A stretch of DNA of 64,000 nucleotides from Bifidobacterium vansinderenii. Lineage in GTDB: Bacteria > Actinomycetota > Actinomycetes > Actinomycetales > Bifidobacteriaceae. This document shows, piece by piece, positions 1 through 7,424 of this stretch. A program made the translations under genes and the position numbers. The notes under the pieces are model-generated. The model did no database searches and was not told the DNA's origin. It was given only the letters and a program-made list of their open reading frames with translations. Positions within the stretch are counted from its first letter, which is position 1; the number at the start of each line of letters is the position of its first letter. The stretch is taken from assembly GCF_002234915.1 (NCBI RefSeq), contig NZ_NEWD01000004.1, positions 248,001 to 312,000 on the forward strand. Reading direction: 5' to 3'.

Positions 1-218
1 TGGATGTCCACACGCACGCGGTCGCGGGTGCGCTCGATCACGATGCGGGACACGCCAGCGCGCTCGAGATCGGCGTTCAGGGCCTTGCGGATCTTGTCGT
101 CTTCGAGAACGAAGTCGCTGTAACGCTCACCGGGCTTGTTGGAATCGGAGAACCAACGGCTGCGGTGGGATTCGGTCACGCCCAGACGGTACCCAAACGG
201 GTTGATCTTCTGACCCAT
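1..218 (-). CDS. rpsC: 30S ribosomal protein S3, N-terminal part only
   Basis: The first 72 residues of S3 (begins [20 protein letters not shown]) run off the left window edge. S3 sits at the mRNA entry side of the 30S head. The N-terminal block GQKINPxGxRLG is diagnostic of the family; the KH domain and C-terminal domain lie outside the window. The start codon shares one base with the rplV stop (TAATG), so the two genes are translationally coupled. It is the last visible gene of the leftward S10 operon. Confidence 0.97.
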   Translation of the reverse strand, partial: MGQKINPFGYRLGVTESHRSRWFSDSNKPGERYSDFVLEDDKIRKALNADLERAGVSRIVIERTRDRVRVDI

Positions 219-577
219 TATCGGGCTCCTTCCTTGTCGGCGACGATAACCGTGATGTGGCTGGTGCGCTTGTTGATGCGAGCGGCACGGCCCTGGGCAC
301 GTGCGCGGAATCGCTTCATGGTAACGCCCTCGTCGACGAACGTTTCCTTAACGACCAGATCGTTCTCGCGGAACGCTTCGCCGGCCTTGTCGGCCTTCAC
401 GCGGGCGTTGGCGATGGCGCTCTCCAGGACCTTGCGGACCGGAACGGCCGCGTCCTGCGGAGCGAACTTGAGGATGGTCACCGCTTCGGTCGCCTGCTTG
501 CCTCGGATGAGGTCGACGACGCGGCGAGCCTTGCGCGGCGTCACGCGGACGTGACGAGCGATTGCTTTAGCTTCCAT
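218..577 (-). CDS. rplV: 50S ribosomal protein L22
   Basis: 119 residues, the normal length. L22 binds 23S rRNA and lines the peptide exit tunnel with its extended hairpin. The opening [20 protein letters not shown] and the basic hairpin segment [20 protein letters not shown] near residues 86-105 are family signatures. It lies between rpsS and rpsC, with a 22-bp gap on the rpsS side and a one-base overlap with rpsC. Confidence 0.98.
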   Translation of the reverse strand: MEAKAIARHVRVTPRKARRVVDLIRGKQATEAVTILKFAPQDAAVPVRKVLESAIANARVKADKAGEAFRENDLVVKETFVDEGVTMKRFRARAQGRAARINKRTSHITVIVADKEGAR

Positions 578-599
578 AACGTCTTTACTCTCCTCGCCT

Positions 600-878
600 T
601 TAGCGGCGTGCCTTCTTGTCGTCCTTCACGTGACCCTTGAAGGTGCGCGTGGGGGCGAACTCACCGAGCTTGTGACCGACCATGGCCTCGGTGACGAACA
701 CCGGGACGTGCTTGCGGCCATCGTGGACTGCGAACGTGTGTCCGATGAAATCAGGGGTGATCATCGAACGGCGGGACCACGTCTTGATGACGTTCTTGGT
801 GCCCTTCTCGTTCTGCTCGTCGACCTTCTTCTGCAAATGGGCGTCGACGAAGGGGCCCTTCTTGATGCTACGAGTCAT
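600..878 (-). CDS. rpsS: 30S ribosomal protein S19
   Basis: 92 residues, full length. S19 contacts S13 in the 30S head. [11 protein letters not shown] at the N-terminus and the VYNGRKHVPV-like block (here [20 protein letters not shown], residues 51-70) identify the family. It follows rplB by 15 bp in the S10 operon. Confidence 0.98.
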   Translation of the reverse strand: MTRSIKKGPFVDAHLQKKVDEQNEKGTKNVIKTWSRRSMITPDFIGHTFAVHDGRKHVPVFVTEAMVGHKLGEFAPTRTFKGHVKDDKKARR

Positions 879-893
879 CTTTTCGACACTCCC

Positions 894-1724
894 TTACTTG
901 CGGTTCTTGCCGGACGGACGACGACGAACAATCATCTTGTTCGAAGCCTTCTTCGGACGACGAGTACGAACCTCGCCCTTGCCCCACGGAGACACCGGCG
1001 GCTTGCCACCGCGAGTACGACCACCGTGCGGGTGATCGACCGGGTTCATGGACTCACCACGGGTGATCGGGCGCTTGCCCATCCAGCGGGCACGACCGGC
1101 CTTACCAAGCTCGATGTTGGCGTGCTCGGAGTTGCCGACCTCGCCGACGGTCGCACGGCAGCGGGCGTCGACGTTGCGGATTTCTCCGGACGGCATACGC
1201 AGCTGGGCGTAGGCGCCGTCCTTGGCGACGAGCTGCACGGCGGCACCGGCGGAGCGGGCGATCTTCGCGCCACCCAGCGGGCGCAGCTCGATGGCGTGCA
1301 CCACGGTACCGGTCGGGATGTTCTTCAGCGGCAGGTTGTTGCCCGGCTTGATATCGGCGTTCTCGCCGGTCTCGATGCGGTCACCCTGCTTGATGCCCTC
1401 GGGGGCGATGATGTAGCGCTTCTCGCCGTCTGCGTAGTGCAGCAGGGCGATGCGAGCGGAACGGTTCGGATCGTATTCGATCTCGGCAACCTTGGCGGGC
1501 ACGCCGTCCTTGTCCCAACGACGGAAGTCGATGAGACGGTACTGGCGCTTGTGACCGCCACCGCGATGACGGGAGGTCATGCGGCCGTAGGAGTTGCGAC
1601 CACCGGTCTTGCTCAGCTTGCGGACCAGCGACTTCTCAGGCGTGGAACGCGTGATCTCGGAGAAATCCGAAACGGAAGCGTTACGACGGCCTGCAGACGT
1701 CGGCTTGTATGTACGGATAGCCAT
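894..1724 (-). CDS. rplB: 50S ribosomal protein L2
   Basis: 276 residues, full length. L2 is needed for subunit association and for the peptidyl-transferase centre. The C-terminal motif [19 protein letters not shown], with the conserved histidine that approaches the active centre, is intact, as is the central RNA-binding block. It is 30 bp downstream of rplW in the S10 operon. Confidence 0.99.
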   Translation of the reverse strand: MAIRTYKPTSAGRRNASVSDFSEITRSTPEKSLVRKLSKTGGRNSYGRMTSRHRGGGHKRQYRLIDFRRWDKDGVPAKVAEIEYDPNRSARIALLHYADGEKRYIIAPEGIKQGDRIETGENADIKPGNNLPLKNIPTGTVVHAIELRPLGGAKIARSAGAAVQLVAKDGAYAQLRMPSGEIRNVDARCRATVGEVGNSEHANIELGKAGRARWMGKRPITRGESMNPVDHPHGGRTRGGKPPVSPWGKGEVRTRRPKKASNKMIVRRRPSGKNRK

Positions 1725-1754
1725 AATTTAGTTCCTAACTTTCTCGGCTAGCCT

Positions 1755-2051
1755 TCAGTTACCAAAGATGTCGATGGTCTGACCCTCGGCGACGGTAACG
1801 ATGGCGCGCTTCTCGCTCACGCGCTGGCCGAAGCCTGCACGGGTGCGGACGCGCTTGCCGGCGCGGTTAAGGGTGTTGACATTCGTCACCTTGACATTGA
1901 AGATCTGCTCGATAGCCTGCTTGATCTGCACCTTGTTCGCGTTCGGGGCCACCACGAAGGTGTACTGGCCCATGTCGGAGTTGGCGTAGCTCTTCTCGGA
2001 GACGACAGGCTTGATGATGATGTCGTGTGCGGGCTTGTGAATTGCTGCCAT
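1755..2051 (-). CDS. rplW: 50S ribosomal protein L23
   Basis: 98 residues. L23 sits at the polypeptide tunnel exit and docks trigger factor and [17 protein letters not shown] at the start and [21 protein letters not shown] in the middle are typical. The gap to rplD is only 5 bp, indicating co-translation within the S10 operon. Confidence 0.98.
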   Translation of the reverse strand: MAAIHKPAHDIIIKPVVSEKSYANSDMGQYTFVVAPNANKVQIKQAIEQIFNVKVTNVNTLNRAGKRVRTRAGFGQRVSEKRAIVTVAEGQTIDIFGN

Positions 2052-2056
2052 TGGAA

Positions 2057-2716
2057 TCAGGCCTCCTTCTCAGCCTTGGCGGTCTTCGCGGCCACGAAAG
2101 CCTCGAAGCCTTCCTTGGTGAAGACGACGTCCTCAGCGGTCACCACATCATAGGTGTTGAGCTGATCGGCGAAGATGGGGTGCACGTAGGCGAGGTTGCG
2201 GACCGACAGCCACTCGTTGATGTTCTCGCGGGAGAACACGATGGTGGTGAAGCGGGTCGCGATGACCGGATCCAGAGCGGCCTTGGCAGCCTTGGTGGAC
2301 GGGGTCTCGCCGATGCCGAAGTCCACCACATGCACGCGACCGGCGTTGGCGCGATCGGAGAGCATGTAACGGAGGGCAGCAGCCTTCATCTTCTTGGGGG
2401 TGCGCTGCGAGTAATCGCGCGGCTGCGGACCGTGGGCGATGGCGCCGTGAGCCCACTGCGGGGCGCGGATGGAGCCCTGACGAGCACGACCGGTGCCCTT
2501 CTGCTTCCACGGCTTCTTGCCGCCGCCGGAGATCTTCGCGCGGTTCTTCGTGGCGTGGGTGCCCTGACGGGCGGCCGCGAGCTGCGCGATGACAACCTGG
2601 TGCACCAGCGGAATGTGGTTGCGCACTTCCTCAGCGGAAATGCCGAACAGTTCCTCAGGAGCTTCGACGGTGCCGTTCTGGCCTTCAGCGCTAGTGATGT
2701 TCAGAGAAATAGCCAT
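2057..2716 (-). CDS. rplD: 50S ribosomal protein L4
   Basis: 219 residues. L4 contributes its long basic loop to the exit tunnel; the loop is visible as [20 protein letters not shown] followed by [17 protein letters not shown] (about residues 52-88). In E. coli L4 also autoregulates this operon; whether it does so here cannot be seen. It is 5 bp downstream of rplC. Confidence 0.98.
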   Translation of the reverse strand: MAISLNITSAEGQNGTVEAPEELFGISAEEVRNHIPLVHQVVIAQLAAARQGTHATKNRAKISGGGKKPWKQKGTGRARQGSIRAPQWAHGAIAHGPQPRDYSQRTPKKMKAAALRYMLSDRANAGRVHVVDFGIGETPSTKAAKAALDPVIATRFTTIVFSRENINEWLSVRNLAYVHPIFADQLNTYDVVTAEDVVFTKEGFEAFVAAKTAKAEKEA

Positions 2717-2721
2717 GATGA

Positions 2722-3369
2722 TCAGGCTCCCTTCACTGCGGAACGAACCACGACGATGGCGCCCTTGGGGCCGGGGATGGCGCCCTTGATGGCGATGACG
2801 CCGTTCTCAACGTCGGCGGAGACGACGGTCAGGTTCAGCGTGGTGTTGGTGACATGGCCCATACGACCGGCCATGCGCTTGCCCTTGAGGATGCGGCTCG
2901 GGGTGGCGCATGCACCGACGGAGCCGGGACGGCGCTCGTTCTTGTGAGAACCGTGGGTGCGGCGGTAGGACTTGAAGCCCCAGCGCTTGATGGTACCGGC
3001 GAAGCCCTTACCCTTGGTGGTGCCGGTGACGTCGACCTTGGAGCCCTCGGCGAACACCTCAGCGGTCAGCTCCTGGCCCGGCTGGAAGTCTTCAGCTTCC
3101 TCCGTGCGGAACTCCACCAGGTGACGACGCGGGGTCACACCGGCCTTGGCAAAGTGACCGGCGAGCGGCTTGGTCACCTTGGTCGGATCGATCTGGCCGT
3201 AGCCGATCTGCACGGCCTTGTAGCCGTCGGTTTCCTCGGTCTTGACAGCCGTGACCACGTTGGTGGAAACGTCCACCAGCGTGACGGGCACGAAGAAGCC
3301 GTTTTCGTCCCACACCTGAGACATGCCGAGCTTCTTGCCCAGCAGCGCGTTCTTGATGTTGTTGCTCAT
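2722..3369 (-). CDS. rplC: 50S ribosomal protein L3
   Basis: 215 residues. L3 nucleates 50S assembly near the peptidyl-transferase centre. [15 protein letters not shown] at the N-terminus and the central [14 protein letters not shown] with [15 protein letters not shown] (about residues 120-155) are unmistakable. It is the second gene of the S10 operon, 17 bp after rpsJ. Confidence 0.98.
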   Translation of the reverse strand: MSNNIKNALLGKKLGMSQVWDENGFFVPVTLVDVSTNVVTAVKTEETDGYKAVQIGYGQIDPTKVTKPLAGHFAKAGVTPRRHLVEFRTEEAEDFQPGQELTAEVFAEGSKVDVTGTTKGKGFAGTIKRWGFKSYRRTHGSHKNERRPGSVGACATPSRILKGKRMAGRMGHVTNTTLNLTVVSADVENGVIAIKGAIPGPKGAIVVVRSAVKGA

Positions 3370-3386
3370 GACGGTTCCCTCCTCCC

Positions 3387-3695
3387 TTACAGCTTGATCT
3401 CGATGTTCACGTCCGCCGGCAGGTCGAGACGCATCAGAGAATCGACGGCCTTAGGCGTCGGGTCAACGATGTCAATGAGGCGCTTGTGAGTGCGCATCTC
3501 GAAATGCTCGCGGGAATCCTTGTACTTGTGAGGAGAACGGATAACGACAAACACGTTCTTCTCGGTCGGCAGAGGAACCGGGCCAACTACGGTTGCGCCC
3601 GCGTTCGTGACCGTCTCGACGATTTTCTTCGCCGACTGGTCGATGACCTCATGGTCATAGGACTTAAGCCTGATGCGGATTTTCTGTCCCGCCAT
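3387..3695 (-). CDS. rpsJ: 30S ribosomal protein S10
   Basis: 102 residues from the ATG at 3695 ([20 protein letters not shown]). The open frame continues upstream but the added residues have no S10 similarity, so the ATG was chosen; an AAGGGCGG-like ribosome site lies just upstream. S10 is a head protein and the NusB partner in antitermination. It is the first gene of the S10 operon, so the operon promoter must lie just to its right. Confidence 0.98.
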   Translation of the reverse strand: MAGQKIRIRLKSYDHEVIDQSAKKIVETVTNAGATVVGPVPLPTEKNVFVVIRSPHKYKDSREHFEMRTHKRLIDIVDPTPKAVDSLMRLDLPADVNIEIKL

Positions 3696-3770
3696 TGCCG
3701 TCCGCCCTTTCTTGCGAATTTCTTGACTATTACCAGCCTGTTTCTCTGAGGGCACGTCAAGGCGCGGCCC
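3696..3770 (-). promoter_or_regulatory. leader and probable promoter of the S10 operon
   Basis: This is the only non-coding DNA upstream of rpsJ on its strand. Read leftward it contains TTGACG (complement of 3755-3760), a good -35 element, followed 18-22 bases later by TGGTAATAG as a possible -10. The spacing is uncertain, so the exact start is a guess. Confidence 0.4.
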
Positions 3771-3941
3771 ACTTCGGAATCCCTTCCCGTGAAGCGGCCT
3801 AACCGTATCAGTGCATGGCCATGCGGCAACCCTCCCGGGAGCCGTGCCATGCTCGCTTTTGAGTAAACAATTTTGCGAGCCCAAAACAGGCAACTTCTTT
3901 ATTAAAGCACAACCCATGCCCCTAGCAGAATTCGGGCGTGT

Positions 3942-4138
3942 CGCACGCCCTCATGCCTTGTTTCCCAAGGCCTCACGCTCAAAAATCGCGCTCGCATCGC
4001 CTACGGACAATCCACCGGATTGCCCGCTTCACGGCTCAGCTGGACTGTCTCCCTCACGGCTCGGCGGACGAGCCGCACGCCCTCACGCCTTGTTTCCCAA
4101 GGCCTCACGCTCAAAAATCGCGCTCGCATCGCCTACGG
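3942..4138. repeat. 65-bp direct repeat, two copies (3942-4006 and 4074-4138)
   Basis: Two copies of a 65-base segment, differing at one position (T versus C), are separated by 67 bases between rpsJ and the YwiC-like gene. Each copy holds CAAGGCCTCACGCTC and ATCGCGCTCGCATCGC. No gene covers them on either strand. The rest of 3771-4178 shows nothing else I can name. Confidence 0.8.
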
Positions 4139-4187
4139 GCCGTAAGACTCTGGACCGGACGGGGGAACATGCCTTACGGTGGAATCC

Positions 4188-5123
4188 ATGTCAGATTCCG
4201 CAGCCAACGATCAGAACCGAGCCGCAGTGCCGGTCCCAGCCGCCCCGAACCCATCGCCAACGCCCCGTACCGTACGCCCGCTCACCATGCGCGACTGGAT
4301 TCCCTCACAGCCGGGAGCATGGGCGATGGCGATCCTCCCCGCTCTGACCGGCCTCGGACTGGTCGGAGCCAGCGTCACCACCATCTGGCTGCTGGCGTGC
4401 TGGATCCTCTGCTACTGCGTGCAGTACGCCACGGCCCGTTGGCTCAAGTCACGACGCTCACGCCGGTATCTGCCGCCGATGATCGTATATATGGCGGTGC
4501 TGGCCGCAATCGGCGTCCCCTTCATACTTCTGTATCCGGCGGTCCTGCTGTGGTCACCACTCTTTGCCGTACTCGCAGCCCTGTCATTCATCGCTGCATG
4601 GAAACGCCAGGAACGATCGATCTGGGCGAACATCGCCGTCATTCTGGCCGCCTGCTCCATGACTGTGGTCATCTGCTGGATCGGCGATCCGTCACTCTCA
4701 CCACATTCATCGGCCACACAATCCTTGTCATCACATGGCATCGATCTTTTCTCGCCGGACCGTTGGTCGATCTCGGCTTGGCTGGCCATCCCACTCCCCC
4801 ACGCCGGTCTCATCGCCGCCGCGGTCTTCGCACTCTACGAGTTTGGATCCGTGCTCTTCGTCAAAACCATGATTCGCGAGCGCGGCAGTCGTGTATATCT
4901 AACTGCGTCGTGGATCTGGCACGCCACCTTGACCGTCGCGGGGTTCACAGTCTCCCCTTGGCTTGGCAGTCTCGGTCTGGTTCTGCTGATCCGTGCGGTC
5001 ACACTCCCCGTACTCGCCCGTCATCGAAAAATCAAACCCGTGGTCGTGGGTCTCACCGAACTCGTCACGATTCTGCTGGCCTGCGTCCTGACCGTCACCG
5101 TAGTCCCGCCACGCATCGGTTAA
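4188..5123 (+). CDS. YwiC-like polytopic membrane protein
   Basis: 311 residues from ATG 4188 (a GTG at 4179 in the same frame is an alternative). After a Pro/Ala-rich cytosolic tail, the block RDWIPSQPGAWAMAILPALTG (about residues 40-60) matches the start of the YwiC-like family (P-x-Q-x-GAWAM-x-x-P), and eight or so hydrophobic segments follow. Function is unknown; in Bacillus the family sits near nitrate and respiration genes. The next gene, acetolactate decarboxylase, is 126 bp downstream on the same strand, but co-transcription is not shown. Confidence 0.75.
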   Translation: MSDSAANDQNRAAVPVPAAPNPSPTPRTVRPLTMRDWIPSQPGAWAMAILPALTGLGLVGASVTTIWLLACWILCYCVQYATARWLKSRRSRRYLPPMIVYMAVLAAIGVPFILLYPAVLLWSPLFAVLAALSFIAAWKRQERSIWANIAVILAACSMTVVICWIGDPSLSPHSSATQSLSSHGIDLFSPDRWSISAWLAIPLPHAGLIAAAVFALYEFGSVLFVKTMIRERGSRVYLTASWIWHATLTVAGFTVSPWLGSLGLVLLIRAVTLPVLARHRKIKPVVVGLTELVTILLACVLTVTVVPPRIG

Positions 5124-5249
5124 AAACTAGGTATCCGGTCATCGGGAATCAGTTTCTGGGCATAACCGGTACAGAAATACCCAGATCCCGGCCGGCAAAC
5201 CGGTGGAACGGGATGGACCGGAACGGGGAATCCGTCGTAGGGTGGATTC

Positions 5250-6017
5250 GTGACACAATCCCATGCTTCGAACATCAAACCGATCACCGAGCGCGACGCG
5301 AACGTGCTCTACCAGCACGGCACGCTTGCCCAGCTCGTGCCCGGTCTTCTGGAAGGAACCACCACGATCGGTGAACTTCTCACGCACGGCGACACCGGCA
5401 TCGGCACGGGCGAGGGACTGGACGGCGAACTGATCATCCTCGACGGCATCGCGTACAAGGTCGGTCCGAGTGGTGTGGCCGAAGTGGTGCCCGACGATTT
5501 CACCCTGCCGTTCGCCAGCGTGCATCGCGCCGCGTTCCAGTACCAGTGCCAGCGTTCTGACATCGGTCTGGAGGAGCTGAACAAGAAGATCGTGGCGGCC
5601 AACGGACGGGCGAACACGTTCTTCTCCGTGATCGTGCACGGCACGTTCAGTTTCATTAAGACGAGGGCCGTGATCAAGCAGCAGGCCCCCTACCCCACAC
5701 TGGAGCAGGTGGCCGATCAGCAGGCCATGTTCCTCGGTCATGATGTGAAGGGCACGATGCTCGGCTATTTCTCGCCGCTCATGTTCAACGGGGCCGCCGT
5801 GGCTGGATTCCATGAGCATTTTCTGTCCGACGACCATACGATCGGCGGGCATGTGCTTGACGCCGTGCTGGAGCGCGGCGACATCCTTAGTCAGGTGTTC
5901 GACACGTTGGTGCAGCATCTGCCGGTGGACGACCCGGATTACCGCAGCCACGACTTTTCGAATGATCCGATCGCGGCGGCGCTGGCGAAGGCTGAACGGG
6001 AGCCACGGAAGGATTAA
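5250..6017 (+). CDS. budA: alpha-acetolactate decarboxylase
   Basis: 255 residues. The enzyme converts acetolactate to acetoin and CO2, draining pyruvate overflow and limiting diacetyl. The family pattern is clear: YQHGTLAQLVPGLLEGTTT (21-39), ELLTHGDTGIGTGEGLDGEL (42-61), then the zinc site GFHEHFLSDDHTIGGHVLD with H188, H190 and H201, matching the three metal histidines of the family. R139 sits where the substrate arginine is expected. Start: GTG 5250. No acetolactate synthase is adjacent. A strong hairpin follows the stop. Confidence 0.92.
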   Translation: MTQSHASNIKPITERDANVLYQHGTLAQLVPGLLEGTTTIGELLTHGDTGIGTGEGLDGELIILDGIAYKVGPSGVAEVVPDDFTLPFASVHRAAFQYQCQRSDIGLEELNKKIVAANGRANTFFSVIVHGTFSFIKTRAVIKQQAPYPTLEQVADQQAMFLGHDVKGTMLGYFSPLMFNGAAVAGFHEHFLSDDHTIGGHVLDAVLERGDILSQVFDTLVQHLPVDDPDYRSHDFSNDPIAAALAKAEREPRKD

Positions 6018-6021
6018 AACA

Positions 6022-6078
6022 AATACGCCGCGTTGCGTGATTCCTCGATGGGGAGGAGGTCACACAACGCGGCGTATT
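6022..6078. terminator. hairpin terminator after budA
   Basis: A 14-bp perfect stem AATACGCCGCGTTG (6022-6035) pairs with 6065-6078, extended inward by four more pairs at 6037-6040 and 6060-6063. It lies directly after the budA stop and 100 bp before the end of the convergent sugar-porter gene, so it may serve both strands. Confidence 0.7.
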
Positions 6079-6178
6079 GACGGCAGGACCGGATGACAGC
6101 CGTGTTGACTGGTGGGATTCATCCGGTCAGTCGCATGGAATCACGTGGCCGGTAAGACCATGCGATCCGCTGAATCAC

Positions 6179-7039
6179 TCACATGGTCTTGGTGAGGGCC
6201 ACAAGGGCGATGCCGACGACCACGAACACCAGACCGATGCAGACGGAGATCTTCTCCTTGCGGGTCTTGCTTTCGTGGAGGAACACCATGCCACCGATGG
6301 TGGAGATGATGAGGCCCATCTGCGACATCGGGAAGCTGATGGCCACGCCAAGTCGGCTGTTGGAGATCATGAGAATGAGGTTGCCGATGGCCCACAGGAT
6401 GCCCGGCAGCATGAGCACCAGGGTCTTCTTGGAGAACTTGCCCGGCTCGCGCGCGCCGATGACCAGTCCGCCGACGAACATGCCCACGGCCTGCGGCAGC
6501 ATCGCGTCGAACGAGTTGATCGAGAACAGCTGAATGACCGAGACGTAGGCGATGAATCCCAGCGAGGAGATCGTGATGACCGTCAGACCAGTGATCATGT
6601 TGTTCGCCCGTTCGTCGCCGTCGCCACGTTCCACATACGACGTGAAGGCCACGCCGACGATGAACAGCGCGATCGCCAGGAAGCCCAGCACCTTGGCCTG
6701 CGTGGACGCCCAGTCGCCCAGGAACAGCACGCCGACCAGGCTGGTGCCGACCAGCTGCTCGCCGGTGGAGATCGGCATGGTGCTGGAGACGCCGATCTCC
6801 TTGAATCCGCAGATCTGTCCATAGTTGCCGATGGTCCAGAAGATGCCGGACAGGAAGCTGATCAGCACCGTGAGCGGCGTGTAGGTGTGCGGCACGAACG
6901 GGAAGGCGATCAGCGCGAACAGCAGGCATCCGATGGTGACGCCGAACGTCTGGTGCCGCGATGTACCGCCGATCACCGGCATGATCAGCGCGTAGATGCC
7001 CCACACCAGCGAGGGCATGGCGGCCAATACAAGATCCAT
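6179..7039 (-). CDS. GRP-family sugar (glucose/ribose) uptake porter
   Basis: 286 residues from ATG 7039, preceded by AAAGGAGAGG. About ten transmembrane segments of the DMT superfamily are visible. The N-terminal LVWGIYALIMPVIGG, the SGIFWTIGNYGQICGFKEIG block (about 64-83) and STMPISTGEQLVGTSLVGVL (about 85-104) match the glucose/ribose porter family (GlcU/RbsU type), proton-coupled sugar importers. The frame extends upstream to 7276 but without homology. It is transcribed convergently toward budA. Confidence 0.88.
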   Translation of the reverse strand: MDLVLAAMPSLVWGIYALIMPVIGGTSRHQTFGVTIGCLLFALIAFPFVPHTYTPLTVLISFLSGIFWTIGNYGQICGFKEIGVSSTMPISTGEQLVGTSLVGVLFLGDWASTQAKVLGFLAIALFIVGVAFTSYVERGDGDERANNMITGLTVITISSLGFIAYVSVIQLFSINSFDAMLPQAVGMFVGGLVIGAREPGKFSKKTLVLMLPGILWAIGNLILMISNSRLGVAISFPMSQMGLIISTIGGMVFLHESKTRKEKISVCIGLVFVVVGIALVALTKTM

Positions 7040-7180
7040 GGTTGTGTTTCCTCTCCTTTTAGATCGTTCCAACGAGAGTCTAAAGGGGTGGGTGGAAGAT
7101 GGAAGATTTTGGTCTCGAGAAATGGATAGAGAGATGGGCTTGCATGCCGATGGCGCCGTGAAACAGATTGGGAAGGAGCG

Positions 7181-7196
7181 TGTTTCACGTGAAACA
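7181..7196. promoter_or_regulatory. parS centromere-like site
   Basis: TGTTTCACGTGAAACA is a perfect 16-bp palindrome identical to the consensus bacterial parS site bound by ParB. It lies in the non-coding gap between the sugar-porter gene and adhE. parS sites normally cluster near the replication origin. Confidence 0.85.
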
Positions 7197-7273
7197 TGAG
7201 GATGGGGTGGCCCTGAAACTGTTACGACCCCCTTCAGACGGGTTGGGGAATGAGAGCCTAGGACCTTTTTGAG

Positions 7274-7330
7274 CACCTCCCCTCAGTCGGCTGCGCCGAC
7301 AGCTCCCCTCCGGTGGGGAGGGGAGCCGAA
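7274..7330. repeat. dispersed palindromic repeat (CTCAGTCGGCTGCGCCGACAG type)
   Basis: CCTCCCCTCAGTCGGCTGCG, CCGACAGCTCCCCTCC and the following GGTGGGGAGGGGAG form a nested palindrome. The same architecture, CCCTCCCTCAGTC-core-GACAGCTCCCTCC, recurs at 61602 and 61815, so this is a chromosomal repeat family rather than a local hairpin. Confidence 0.6.
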
Positions 7331-7337
7331 GGAGACG

Positions 7338-7375
7338 AAAAAAGGGTCCCGGGAATCTTGGGATTCCTAGGACCC
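7338..7375 (-). terminator. rho-independent terminator of adhE
   Basis: GGGTCC (7344-7349) pairs with GGACCC (7370-7375), with further pairing of GGGAATC against GGATTCC inside. Read leftward the stem is followed by six T (7343-7338). It stands 50 bp after the adhE stop. Confidence 0.85.
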
Positions 7376-7424
7376 TGAGTTAGGTTGGATCGGTCAGCCG
7401 CATGACGAACCGATCAGATGCGGA

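Noticed and set aside
3696-3917. N-terminal extension of S10 in the open minus-strand frame
   Set aside because: The added 74 residues lack homology, and the ATG at 3695 gives the standard 102-residue S10.
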